Part shown: positions 45,984 through 57,152 of the stretch, piece by piece | How the letters are laid out: the number at the start of each line of letters is the position of its first letter | Position numbering within the stretch: the stretch's first letter is position 1 | DNA from: Cladorrhinum sp. PSN259 | Lineage: Eukaryota; Ascomycota; Sordariomycetes; Sordariales; Podosporaceae | Direction of reading: 5' to 3' | DNA length: 64,000 nt | NCBI GenBank assembly: GCA_033725935.1 | Contig: MU867063.1 | Location: 298,272 to 362,271 of the forward strand | Notes under the pieces: generated by a model | What the model was told of the DNA's origin: nothing | Seen by the model: the letters and a program-made list of their open reading frames with translations, nothing else | Database searches by the model: none | Position numbers and translations under genes: made by a program

Positions 45984-46753
45984 TTACTGCCTATCACCAA
46001 ACCCTCCAGCCCCAGGAGGAGGAAAAGGCGGAAACCCACCCGGAGCACCACCGGGCGCAGGGAAAGGAGGGAATCCAGCACCTCCAGGCGCACCAGGGAA
46101 CCCCGGCGGAACGGCACCTCTGCCACCACCAGGAGGAACCGGCGCACCAGGAATCGGCGGAAAAGCAGGCGCAGCACCATTCACAGGCGGGGGGAAAGGA
46201 AATGGAAAAGGCGGAGCCCCATTACCGCCCGCAGCTCCAGGAGGTGGGAAAGGAAAAGGCGGAACCGCACCATTCGCACCGGCACCGGGAGGCGGGAAAG
46301 GAAACGGAAACGGAGGAGGAACACCGCCTGCACCACCTGCACCGGCAGCCCCAGGTGGAGGTGGGAAAGGTGGGAAACCTGCCACTCCCGGTGGGGGGAA
46401 CAAAGCGCCTGGGGCTCCCGGGGGAGGAGGGAACGGCAGGCCGGCGGGGTTGCCTGCTTGCTGAGCTAGGAGCATTGGATTTGCGTGCGCTTGTCCTTCG
46501 GCCGCGTACGAATTGGTGATTGAGTCGATAACTGATTGTGCCTTTTCGTGTCCAATTTGCTGGTAGTAGTCTACTACGTTTCTGATGTGGTTTCGCCCGG
46601 AGTTGTGCGCTTTGCGGACCGACATTGAGTCGTGCGTTAGGTAGACATCGCAGTAGTCGCAGAAGACTGAAGAAGATCAAGTTAGTATGCGACCGCGGGG
46701 AGCTGAAAAGTGAAGGATAGAACGGGAAGGGGAGAGAACATACATTTCGGCAT
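45984..46753 (-). CDS. yhc1: U1 small nuclear ribonucleoprotein C (U1-C)
   Basis: Two exons: a 10-nt first coding exon (46744-46753) and 45984-46666, 230 residues in all. The 77-nt intron has donor GTATGT and an ATACTAAC branch site. The N-terminus, [20 protein letters not shown] then RKAHNSGRNH, is the U1-type zinc finger with C6, C9, H24 and H30 in the positions of human U1-C. This finger stabilises pairing of the U1 snRNA with 5' splice sites. A helix (IRNVVDYYQQIGHEKAQ) follows, then a tail built almost entirely of Gly, Pro, Ala and Phe, typical of the family but long here. Head-to-head with erv25 across 449 bp. Confidence 0.95.
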
Positions 46754-47202
46754 CTTGGAAGAAGTTTTGTCGCGATGCGCGCGAGTCGCTGTTTTTTATG
46801 AAAGACTGGTGTTCGGGTTTCGAGGTCTGATGGTTGTCGCGAGAAGCTCGAAAATAATAGTTATCGCGAGGCTGAACAATGTACCTTACGAGTAACGAAT
46901 GGCGCGTGTAGGAAGATGTTGGAGTTGATTTGGGGTGGAAAAGAAATAGTGGGGCCCGGTAGAAGCTTGTTCCAATTGGACGCCAAGCATGGTGTCCCCT
47001 GCACTCAGACGCTAATCCAGGGGTGGAAAAGGCGACACGATTGCTTTTATCGATTTCGCAGCGAGTTCAGCCAGTCCAGGGGCCGTTGTAGCAAGCAGTT
47101 GTTTGTTGGGCGTGTTCAAATCCCAGAGCTAGCTTCTCCAACCCACCACCTCGCCGTCGCCATCAACCATCACAACCCCCTCCCCCATAACAAAAATCGA
47201 AA
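46754..47202. promoter_or_regulatory. shared divergent promoter of U1-C and erv25
   Basis: A 449-bp gap between two divergently transcribed housekeeping genes; it must hold both promoters. No specific element can be named. Confidence 0.6.
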
Positions 47203-47977
47203 ATGGCACGATTGCTGCGGCAATTCTGCAGCGCGCTGCTGCTGCTAGCAGTTGGCACCTCGGCTCTCAAATTCGATATTGAGGCCGGCAGCGGTCGTGA
47301 CAGCCACTCGCGCCGATGCGTACGAAACTTTGTCGCCAGGGACATGCTGGTCGTCGTCACGGCGATCGTGGATGGATACAAGGGAGATGGAATGCAGCTC
47401 AACATGCACATCATGGACGCCCAAGGGAACGAGTACGGAAAGCCCAAGGATATTGCTGGGGAGCAGCGCACCGTTTTCACTTCGCACGCCGATGCTGCGT
47501 TTGATGTTTGCTTTGAGAATATCCTGGTTGGGAGTATGTTCACCTGTCGTGCGATCATGGGACAGATTGATGGCTAATAATATACTTTCACAGACAAGTA
47601 CGTCCCCAACCCGGTCCGCCACATCGAGCTCGACATCGACATTGGCGCCGACGCCAAGGACTGGTCCGCCATTCAGGCCACCGAGAAGCTCAAGCCCGTC
47701 GAGACTGAGCTCCGCCGCATCGAGGAGATGGTTGGAGAGATTGTCAGCGAAATGGATTACCTTCGCCTGCGCGAGCAGAAGCTGCGTGACACCAACGAGA
47801 GCACAAACTCTCGCGTCAAGATGTTTGGATTCTGCACCACTTTCCTTTTGATTGCTCTCTGGGGCTGGCAAATCATGTACCTCCGGGCGTATTTCAGGTG
47901 AGCATCCACATCCGTCCTATTTCATTTTGAGTAATCACTGACAGCATTTACAACACAGATCAAAGCATCTTATTTAA
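47203..47977 (+). CDS. erv25: p24/EMP24 family cargo receptor Erv25 (p24-delta)
   Basis: Three exons (47203-47533, 47594-47897, 47959-47977) give 217 residues; the last exon encodes only the final few residues. A signal peptide (about 1-20) is followed by a GOLD domain with its two conserved Cys (RRCVRNF and DVCFEN). Next come the hallmark VRHIELDIDIGADAKDW and ATEKLKPVETELRRIEEMV, a coiled coil, one TM segment (FGFCTTFLLIALWGWQI) and a short cytosolic tail ending YFRSKHLI. p24 proteins cycle between ER and Golgi in COPII and COPI vesicles and select cargo such as GPI-anchored proteins. Two such GPI-type proteins are encoded in this window, though neighbourhood is not evidence of partnership. 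Confidence 0.95.
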
Positions 47978-48547
47978 TAGCTTACAAGACTTTTTATATC
48001 CGGAACTCGAAAGTTTGCTCTTATAACAATTACCTCTGCCGAAGCATCATGGAATTATGAAATGTGTATTGTGTATGTGCATTGAATTCGGGGTGGATGG
48101 ATGGTTGGAAGGATGGCCGGGAGGAAGGAAGGGAAAAGGAAATATATATATAAACTTTGATGACGGGGTACTGTAAAAGAATTTGAATGCCTATAATGAA
48201 GTTTTTTTTTAATTTGTCAACTGTCCAGATAAAAGTAAAAAATAGTGTGACGTGATGCTGCTTCTTTGAATTTGATAATGAAAAAGAAGCGGACCGGCAG
48301 CAGGGTCTCCCGGCCGGCGTTCCGGTTGAACATGGATTTTTCGGAGGGCCTCGGCTTAGGGAGATCGCTCAACTCGCTCGATCGCCAAGCTAACCTTCTT
48401 GACTTTGGATCCGTCCGGTTGACGTTTAAACGTACTCTCTTTTTTTATTCGCCTCGTCAACAATAAATACAACCAAACTACTACCCCTCCTCTACTTTTT
48501 TTCAGCTCTCCCCAATTTCAATTCCATATACAATCAAAAAAAAAATC
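47978..48547. other. intergenic region between erv25 and the SDH assembly factor
   Basis: AT-rich 3' sequence, then a pyrimidine- and A-rich leader before 48548. Nothing coding seen. Confidence 0.7.
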
Positions 48548-49360
48548 ATGTCTCTCCGTCCACTGTCCCGCGCCGCCGTGCACGCAGCGAGCATCCGCAC
48601 ACCCCTCATCATGATCCCCGCGGTCCGCCACTACTCCTCCTCCTCCTCCAAACCAGACCCCTCCACCATTCCTTCCCACGAGCTAGGCGTCGGCGAGCTC
48701 CAGGGAGCCAAATTCAAGATTGAGCCTCTGAGGCGAGTAGGCGAGAGTCCAGATGTCATGCGGGCTAGACTTCTTTGTAAGCTCTTTTTTTTTCTTTTCT
48801 TTTTAACCACTTTTTTTACTAACATGAGTTTTTTTGTATTGTAAAAAGACCAATCCCGCAAACGAGGAACACTAGAATCGGACCTCCTCCTCTCGACTTT
48901 CGCCGCCTCCCACTTGTCTCAGATGACGCCCGCCCAGCTAAAGCAGTACGACTTGTTCCTGGACGAAAACGACTGGGACATTTACTACTGGGCCACGCAG
49001 GAGGATCCCTCGTCCAATACCGTGTTTAACGCTTCTTCGAGCTCGCAGTCCGAGACTGGTGCGCAGAGCAGCAGCAGTAGTAGTAGTAGTAGTGGGGGAG
49101 AGGGAGCTGCAGCACCAACGAGGGATATGCCTGTCGAGTCGCCCAGGCCGGGCGAGTGGGCGCAGACGATCGGGACGTTCAAGCCGGCTTACAGGCCCGT
49201 CCCCGCCAGGTGGGAGGGAAGTGAGATCCTGAAAATGTTGAGGGAGCACGTGCAGGTTGGGAGGGGGGACCAGGCGGAGAAGCTGGAGAGTCAGGAGGGG
49301 GTGAAGGACGTTGAGAAGGGGAGGGGGTTTGCTTTTATGCCTCCTTTGGATTCTAAATAA
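48548..49360 (+). CDS. sdh5: succinate dehydrogenase assembly factor 2 (SDHAF2/Sdh5)
   Basis: Two exons (48548-48776, 48849-49360) give 246 residues. The N-terminus is a mitochondrial presequence (RPLSRAAVHAASIR, then RHYSSSSS). The core holds the family motifs RARLLYQSRKRGTLESDLLL, spanning the splice junction, and LKQYDLFLDENDWDIYYWAT. The factor promotes covalent FAD attachment to the SDH flavoprotein in the mitochondrial matrix. The region after the core is expanded by a Ser run encoded by AGC/AGT repeats (49069-49094) and a Gly/Glu-rich linker, making the protein longer than yeast Sdh5. Confidence 0.93.
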
Positions 49361-50856
49361 GTGGGTATATATATGCTAAAGGATCCAGTAGTGTGGGATG
49401 GATTGTACAATATGTAGGGATACGTTTGGTTTCACAGTGTACGCTTTTTTATTTAACTTGAGAAGAAGGAAAAAAAAGGGATACTGGCAGATGTTGTAAA
49501 CATAACAGGTATGAATCAAGTCACGGTAAACTTAAAAATGATGGATGGGTTTTGTTGGTTAATGACTGGGTTACGATGGGATGTATGTAGTATAAAATGC
49601 AAAATACTGGATAGAAAATATAAATTGAGGCTTTCCTTTTTGATAGCGTTATTTGATAAGTCGTTGGGATTCACCAGAGAGTGTAAAATAACATCACTCG
49701 TCGTTGTTGAAGATTGTGTGTTGATATGTACAGTACATGGACACTGTAGAAGATGTCTTGTGTTATTCTCTCAACAACAATACAGATTTCACAAGACCTC
49801 AATTCACTTCACAGTCACAATTTCACCATTTGAACATTGCTCAGTAGTTTCAGAAAAGTACCCTCAATGAATAGATTCAATATCGTCCTCTATCCACTAC
49901 TTGACAGTGTGGTCCTATCTCATAACCTCATACTCTTTTTTTATAGGTTTTATACTATAAGGCTTTTATTCGCTTCCCTCCACAAGTTAATTCTGACAGA
50001 TATTTGTTTGTCCACACACCCTTTTGGTAACCCTGGATGTTGCGTGACTGCCATTCCAAAAACATGCTACAAAGAAGTAAGAAAAAAACATCAAGGTTGG
50101 TAGTATATGCTCGAGATCCCGAAGCCCAAGGATCTGGAGTACCTTCTTGCCAGTTCTGTGTGTGTCAAGTATCAGCACCTCTGATCGACACACAGCTTGT
50201 CCAAAAATTCATCCCCACAAGCAGTATGCTTGTTATTGTTATGTTTCAGAGCAAGACTCATCTCCCACCAGGGGATCAAAGCGCATCTGATTATCGAATT
50301 GTTTGTAAAGAGTGCGAGAGAGCAAAATCTCAAGAATAATCGGGGTTGCAGCAAGTCAATCCCACGTATTAGGTGGTATGGTCCAGATGCGAGGACATCT
50401 CAAATCTCCCCTTTTCTTATTTCCCGCGGCACGACACTTAGTAAGAACCACAGAAACCAGTTCGGAAGTCTGTTGGGTGTCGTCGAGAGAAAATAAAAGA
50501 AAAGAGGAGAGAGGATATTGCAAAAATTCCTCGACTGCCAAATTTTTTTATTTCAAACAACAAAGTGAGTGAAGCCATGGTGGCATTGTAATCCCCGTGT
50601 CAAAGGTGGATTGAAGTGTGTCGGAATCAAACTTAGCAAAAAGCTGATGACCGTGATGGTTGAGAGGAACGAGACCAGGGGCAAACCGTGGAGAAGGAAG
50701 ACAGCACTGTCCGGCGGATCAGAGATCGACGCCAAAGACAAATGAGTCTTTTATTAGTTCTCCCGATGTAATTAAACCCGAATGGTACACATTCTCCAAG
50801 ACTGAAAAAGGAATCTCTTCTTTTTACCCTCACCCGAGGCAAAGTACGCCCATGAT
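49361..50856. other. convergent intergenic region
   Basis: Between the 3' ends of the SDH factor and the CBM48 protein genes. Open frames on both strands are short and unstructured; I see no gene. Confidence 0.65.
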
Positions 50857-51654
50857 TTAGCGGCGGACGACGATGCCGTTGCGGCGGGAGCTGCGCTCGA
50901 CGTACTCGTCCTCAGACTCGGAGGAGGAGCAGGAGTCGTCAACGAAGGAGCAGCGGGAGCCGCCGCAGTCGAGGCGGACGCGCTCGCCCTTGCGGGTGAT
51001 GCCGTAGCGCTCGCAGGTGCACGAGGAGCAGTCAGAGGCGGGGGTGCTGTAGCCGGACTCGTTGGAGTTATCAGAGCTGTAGGAGAAGGCAGAGCCGACG
51101 GAGGAGACGGGGGAAGCGGGGGCACCGAAGTCGGTGACGAGGTCCTCCTCGTAGTCGTAGATGCCGGTAGCAGCGAAGCGGGAAGAGAACTCCTCCTCGT
51201 CAAAGTCGTTGTCGATGATCTTGCGGGTGGCCGAGGGGTTGATGGGCTTGGGGGCCTTGATCTGGGAGACGGAAAGGGGGCGGCCCTTGGCGACCTCGGA
51301 GCGGGACGACTTGGTGGAGGAGGTGGACTTGCGGGAAGAGGTCTTGGAGGAGGCGGTCTTGGGGACATCAAGGATGTTCAGGGCGCGGCCGGTGGTGGGC
51401 TCGACGGTGGACTCCTCAGAGGGGTTGTGGGAGACGTGGTAACCATCGATGATGTAGTAGTACCAGTAGCGCTGGCCGGCCTGGAGAGTGGTGGGCTGGA
51501 AGCGGAAGGTGCCCTTCCACGAGCCGGACTTGGAGGCGGTCTTGTCCTTGGAGAGGGGGAGCTGGCCGGAGTAGTTGTCCCAAGAGCCGAGGAGATGGAC
51601 GGTCTTGACGCCGGAGGAGACACGGAGGTTGAATGAGAGCTGGATGGCGGACAT
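50857..51654 (-). CDS. CBM48/AMPK-beta-type glycogen-binding-domain protein with C-terminal Cys cluster
   Basis: One exon, 265 residues. Residues 1-97 form an AMPK-beta/CBM48 module: VKTVHLLGSWDNYSGQLPL, WKGTF, RYWYYYIIDGYHVSHNPSE and TGRALNILDVP. The aromatic and Asn residues that bind glycogen or starch chains are in place. A Ser/Lys-rich linker (98-140) and an acidic piece follow. Near the end is a cluster of six Cys (209, 212, 214, 230, 235, 242) in the form CxxCxC...CxxxxC...C, which may bind metal or form disulfides. There is no signal peptide, TM segment or kinase-binding beta-CTD, so it is not a true AMPK beta subunit. Codon use is strongly biased to GC-ending codons, which in fungi suggests high expression. 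Confidence 0.85.
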   Translation of the reverse strand: MSAIQLSFNLRVSSGVKTVHLLGSWDNYSGQLPLSKDKTASKSGSWKGTFRFQPTTLQAGQRYWYYYIIDGYHVSHNPSEESTVEPTTGRALNILDVPKTASSKTSSRKSTSSTKSSRSEVAKGRPLSVSQIKAPKPINPSATRKIIDNDFDEEEFSSRFAATGIYDYEEDLVTDFGAPASPVSSVGSAFSYSSDNSNESGYSTPASDCSSCTCERYGITRKGERVRLDCGGSRCSFVDDSCSSSESEDEYVERSSRRNGIVVRR

Positions 51655-54122
51655 ATTGACGTTTGTTGTTGTAAAATTAAAAAAAAATTATTAAATCGAT
51701 GCTGAAAAGATTGAAATTATTCTTGAAGAGAATGGACTGTCGCGAAAATGCGAGTCGAGCAAGTAAACCAGAGAATGATCTTTTTTAGAGGGGGGAAAGA
51801 TAGCAAGACCGGCAAGCTATCTGATTTGGATTTTGTGAATTATTTGGAGAGAGTAAACAACAGAGCACAGCTCCGTGTTGAGAGAGAGAAAAGGGGGGGA
51901 GGGGGGGGGGAGGAAAAAAGACCAAAGAATGGTTTGATTATTGAGAGCTTGCTGAAGAAAAAAAAGAGAAAAGAAAATCGAAGAAGAGGGAGAGGAGAGA
52001 GCCTTATATCATTTCCTGACCATGATGATCCCCTCCCACGCGGGAAAATTGGTCCTTCTCCATGCGGCCTACGGGCCTGGGGGGAGGGGAATGTGGCTGG
52101 GGAATTACAAAGTCATTGAAGCCAGCGAGGCCAATGGGAAGCTTGTACCACTTTGCTGCTGTAGCGAGCATCGATATCACCAAGAACCCCATCAAAGTGC
52201 GCAATGCAGCAGTCCACCACTACTGCAAGAGCTGGGCGGCTACGCAAAAAACTCAAGGCAAAGGGGAAAGAGCAAGTTCGTCGTCGTTGAGATGGACTGC
52301 CCCGCACTCTGCCGCACTCTGGTTGGACCCTGGTCGTCCGGAGAGAATCACCAACGCCAAACCTCTTTAGGTATGGTCGGGCGTCTAAATCCCTGTCGGA
52401 TTGACCAATCACGACATGGTGGTGATCGATTTCGCGCCTTTGGCGAGGTGCAGTCGGCCAACTTCATCACACACATTTCTCATGCAGGACGACAGCACCT
52501 TCCGCCAATAATCACAAAATTGGGCTTGCGCTACCCGAGAGAACCAGCACCGTGCATCATGCAGGCAAGAATATCATCAATTGCCGTTTTCTCACTTGTG
52601 GTGGAGATGAGGCCAATGTGTATCGAAGAGAACACACACGTCAAATTGATACCAGCAGTCTTCTGCGATCATATTCGAACAGATTGTACAACAAATGGCT
52701 GGTGAAAGCACGTAGGTATACTAGGTCCCGTCCCCTCCGACCTGCAGCAACCACACGACCTCTCTGCATGAAGGCTACCTGCACCATCTCGGCGTAGTAG
52801 TATAAGTGGCTGCCAACTCGGTGGAGAGCATGGCCGCGGATTGGGTCAATAGTTTTGCTGGAAGCCGGACCTTCTTCCTTGACGATGCTACGGTTGTATA
52901 TCAATCAATGTACTCAGGCCAATTGGAATGCCTGAGAGGCCGAGAGATCGATGCAGCCATCCCCTCAGCTGAGAGAACTCGCAGACAAAGATCGGGATCA
53001 ACATGAAGCGAGGACCCAGCCATCCATGGCTTTGAGAGTCAACGGTTTTTGGCCGCGGAAATGGGCCACTTCGGCATTTCTTCCAGGCTCGCCGCAGTTT
53101 TGCAGCATGGAGTTGTCCCGACGGAAGAGGACAGCCCTTGTTCGTTCGGATGGTGGGCATGAGTGCCGCTAGGTTCCTCTCCAGCAGATTCCTGAGAGTC
53201 CCAATTGCCCATTGCTTCCCGGTTGCTCCTTTGGAGATCACCTCCACCTCGTCTGGATATCAGGCAACTTTTGCCTGTTAATTCAACCATTGCATGCCTG
53301 GACCATCAACTTCCAAGCAAGCTGATCTGATAGTCTGGGCGGGTATGCTGGAAGCATCACGTCTGTTCAACCGATCTCTCATTGATTCCTCCGATGTGAT
53401 ATTGACCTGCAAGAGACAGCTGCAATGACAGGTTCATCATGCAATGGGCCAAGCCCGTGCGCAAAAATAGGCGCCGTATGGCAGCTTACCTTCCGCTCTT
53501 GGATCGGCTGACAGCGACCGTGATCCACTTTACCGCCGGTGAGAGGAAAGCTTATCACTTGTCTGTCACCGATGCTTCGGGACGGTTTTCTTTTGAACGA
53601 AAAGTCCTGCAAGGCAGACGCGGAGGATGAGATGATTGACGGCAGCGCGGCTATTCCATGCGAGAGCCGTTTCTTTCAATCCTTTCTTTCAGGGGCAACC
53701 TGCTTTGCCGACTTTTCACGTGAGATGACCGAGGATGACATAACCATTTCCTTGAACTCCGAGTCACGAAGCATCTGGGGTAAGTTGGTCATTTTGATTA
53801 TGAATGCCCTCAATTTTTATAGTTGGTCGTATCGAGTATATGTATGAAGTAATTGCTACCATCTGCTGCCTATTTACTGCCCCACAGTTCTCACCATGAC
53901 TCACTGGGAGCTGAACCAAACAGGAAGGAAGTACAAGTGGATTTCTTTTGTTCAAACAGTAATGTTTTTAACAAACCTAAAAAAGTTTCAGCCTTGCTCA
54001 ACCCCTCTTCTTACCTCACACTACTTCATCTCCATTTCAATCTCATCACGATCAGACATCTCAATAGCACTTCACACGCATACATACACAACTTCAATTC
54101 CACACACATATAAACCGCAACT
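51655..54122. other. 2.5-kb divergent intergenic region
   Basis: The upstream regions of the CBM48 and HD-domain genes. A frame at 52022-52705 and others lack any protein-like features. Nothing else seen. Confidence 0.55.
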
Positions 54123-54908
54123 ATGAACGCCTTCAAAAAGGATCCCCTCGTCCAACAAGTGACAGCCTACGTAAAAGAGTACATGAAAAACTACGACTCC
54201 TCCCACGACTTCGACCACATAACCCGCGTGGTCTCCCTCGCTCACCACATCTACGCCCACTCGCCCAACAAATCCAGTCTCGACCTCCGCACGATCCACC
54301 TCTCGGCACTCCTCCACGACGTAGGAGACAAGAAATACCTTCTTCCCAATCAGGACCCATCAACAATGATCTCCTCTCTGCTCGTCTCGCCATCATTCTC
54401 TTGCCCTCCTGATCTAGCATCGAAAATCCAAGAAATATGTCTATCAGTCTCTTACTCGTCCGAAATCAAGGACCCCTCCCGTGTTGCTCGACTAATCGAG
54501 CAACACCCCGAACTAGCAGTCGTACAGGACGCAGACCGCCTGGACGCGATCGGCGCGGTCGGGATAGGGAGGATGTTCACCTTTGGTGGAGCCAAGGGGG
54601 GCGGTAGAAGTTTGAGGGATACGATGGATCACTTGGATGAGAAGTTGGTCAAGCTAGAAGATATGATGAAGACTCCGGTGGGGAGGATGATGGCTAGGGA
54701 GCGGACGGAGAGGTTGGAGATGTTTAAGGGGTGGTGGGGGGAGGAGGTTTCGGTTGTTGAGGAGGCGGGAGGAGGGGGAGATGAGACACAAGTGGAGGAG
54801 GTGGAAGAGGTGGAGGAGGTAGAGGAGATAGAGGGGGGGAAGGAGAAGGTGAAAGGAGGACAGCAACATGTTAGAATGGGGGTTGAGGAGTGGATGAATG
54901 GGAACTAG
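54123..54908 (+). CDS. HD-domain phosphohydrolase
   Basis: One exon, 261 residues. The HD-superfamily metal-site motifs are complete: H28 and H32 in SSHDFDH, H65-D66 in SALLHDVGD, and D138 in QDADRLDAIGA. This matches the short bacterial- and fungal-type HD hydrolases (YedJ-like), which act on nucleotide or other phosphate esters. The conserved region ends near residue 205. It is followed by a Glu/Val/Gly-rich low-complexity tail encoded by GAGGTGGAA-type repeats (54790-54835). There is no targeting signal. The substrate cannot be told from sequence. Confidence 0.9.
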   Translation: MNAFKKDPLVQQVTAYVKEYMKNYDSSHDFDHITRVVSLAHHIYAHSPNKSSLDLRTIHLSALLHDVGDKKYLLPNQDPSTMISSLLVSPSFSCPPDLASKIQEICLSVSYSSEIKDPSRVARLIEQHPELAVVQDADRLDAIGAVGIGRMFTFGGAKGGGRSLRDTMDHLDEKLVKLEDMMKTPVGRMMARERTERLEMFKGWWGEEVSVVEEAGGGGDETQVEEVEEVEEVEEIEGGKEKVKGGQQHVRMGVEEWMNGN

Positions 54909-56083
54909 CCTGATTGAATGGGGTTGGACTTGAGGTAGGATGTTGTTTGGCTTTGCTTTTGTGGGATTTCGGTTTTTTTTTTTAAATGGATTAATTAAGA
55001 CCTGGAGAAGAAAAAAGTGACAATTCATCATGTCATGTTTATGGGCAATGGTGTATCTAGGTTTTAACACACCGTGGTATTTCGGTCGGCTGGGTGGGTG
55101 GGAAATTTTATTGTTATGATACGAAATTCGGTGTTCCGGTTCGTGATAAACTCTTTCAACCCCATTTTTTCCCTTGTGGTCAACAAGCTGCTTTACTTCT
55201 TTAACGCACACCCTTACATAAATCCCGTCTAGCTGGTTGCTTTGAGAAAAAAAAAGGAAATTAAAACCCACTGACGATGAATATACCCACTTTCGGATCT
55301 TATGTAACCTACGCCCACCTACTCTACTCTAGCTACACCTACTGTGGTACATACCCTACTTCTAGCTAAATAGCCAAATCACATATAAATTCATCTATTT
55401 CTTTCCTCGTAATGAAACGGTAACGACCAAACTCGGGAATCTAAACGGCGCACGTACACAGTGCACTACTCTTGATTGATCATGCGGCTCAGTTTGCAAG
55501 TTCAAAAAGAGGATCTGGCTTCCCGGATGCTAGGTAGGAATCTAACTGTGGCCGATGTGGGGATAATTTTGAAAGATTGACGATTTGTAATATAGATAAT
55601 TGAGTGATCATCAGGAGTCGTACATACCATTGAGATTTCTTGTTGATCGCCAGGGGGGGTTCAAAGAGGCCCTGCTCTGCTTAGGTAAACGGAGAGGAAA
55701 GACATGACAGATATCGTGGCTCATGTGGAACAGCGGGAAACATTGACTTAGGGCAGCAGGGGTAGGTAAGTAGGTATTTGGAAAAGATGAGGTTAGATAC
55801 AAAATGTCCTAACAATTTGCATTTCTCAATATGCCTCTGCCAGTATGACCAGCATATTGTGTATGTATTTATCTAACCAGAACCATCCAAATCTTTGTAA
55901 AAACCCAATGCAACCTCTATATATGCTTGATATGAACCACCACCACCCCGCGCCTTGAAAGAAACAGGCTCCTAGAAAATAAACTTCCTAAAGTAGTTAT
56001 TTAAAAATGGTTTGCTTTTTGCCTTATGAAAACAAACGCTCTCACCCATAATGTCCAATATGCTCCCGCTAAAAAAAAACCCT
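54909..56083. other. convergent intergenic region
   Basis: 3' sequences of the HD-domain and SUR7/PalI genes. It holds repeated CTAC/GTAGGT-like short words around 55306-55370 and 55755-55775. No gene seen. Confidence 0.7.
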
Positions 56084-57152
56084 CTAATACCTCCCTCTAA
56101 CATCATCCCGAACCATGACGTTCCGAGGCGCCACTCTATCTTTATGCTCAGCACCATTATCAAAGATAATCGTCCTCCTCCCGATTCTCAAATCCCTTTT
56201 AGAAACACAGCAACATCCCATGCCCGCGTGAACAGAAAACCCCCACACGGTAAATCCAGCAGCTATCCACATGAATACCATCATTTTCGTTCCAGTGTCA
56301 ACATGGATGTTCAAATCACTTTGTGCCTCTGCAGCGTACTTGAAGGCAAAGCTGATGACTGTGCCGACAATGCTGGCTGCTACCGTGAATAGCATGACCA
56401 AGAATGCCGTGATTGTCAGTGGTAAACTCCACCATTTCGATGAGGTGGCAAGTGGTGAGAGAAAGATGAGCAGGAACGCCAAGATGCATGCCGTCAAGAA
56501 GAAGCCAAACATTATTTGGCTCGTGATTCGTAGCACCGACAAAATGGTGATGACTTGTGTTGGTAAGGCGATGGTGGCGCCTGCTAAGAGTTCCGACATG
56601 AGGATTTCTACTGGGTTGAACCAGTACAGCGCCTTAGGTTTCGAGCAGTATGTTACTCCCCTGTTATCGCCATTAGTGTCTATGAACAACAGAGATCAGG
56701 AGATAAACTTACACATTGATATATCCTTCACAGAAATTCCATAATCCCACCTGGTAGAAGTCGTGCAGACCAATTGATTGAGCAATGCTGTTGATGAGCC
56801 TCGCATTTGGCACAGACATCGGTATGATATCTGCCAGGTCAAGTTTGAAGAAGTATATCGACTCCAAAACAGAGCTTCCTGGTGTGTTGCCTATCAACAC
56901 CAGGATGAGGAACACCCATGCTACGAGGTAGGCGAGCGAGGCCGAGAGGGAGAAGTAGTGCCTTATTCTAGTAACTCGCTTCATTGCTGATTTTGAGATG
57001 TTGTGTGGTGAATTTGAGCTGGCTGCGGTGTTGGTGGCGGCATCTTGATCGATATAAGAAGATGGTGATGTTGGGGAGATGGTCTGTTTTTCTGGTTCTA
57101 AAGCCGGGTTCTGTTTTCGGGGTCGGGGTCGAAGAATTGATGGGAGGCCCAT
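56084..57152 (-). CDS. second SUR7/PalI-family four-pass membrane protein
   Basis: Two exons (56713-57152, 56084-56660) give 338 residues. The acceptor at 56661-56663 was chosen because the nearer upstream AG would give an in-frame stop. The N-terminus is disordered and soluble. TM1 (SLAYLVAWVFLILVLIGN) is followed by an extracellular loop containing YQVGLWNFCEG, the family W-x-x-C motif, then GVTYCSKPKALYWFNPVEIL and three more TM segments. A short tail ends RDDVRGRY. SUR7 proteins mark plasma-membrane eisosome domains and affect wall integrity. This paralogue differs from the one at 1-922 in loop sequence and intron context. It is divergent to the PLC-like gene across about 1.2 kb. Confidence 0.88.

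Noticed and set aside
52022..52705. 227-codon plus-strand frame
   Set aside because: Cys- and His-rich by chance-like composition, with no recognisable motif and another frame open in the same place.
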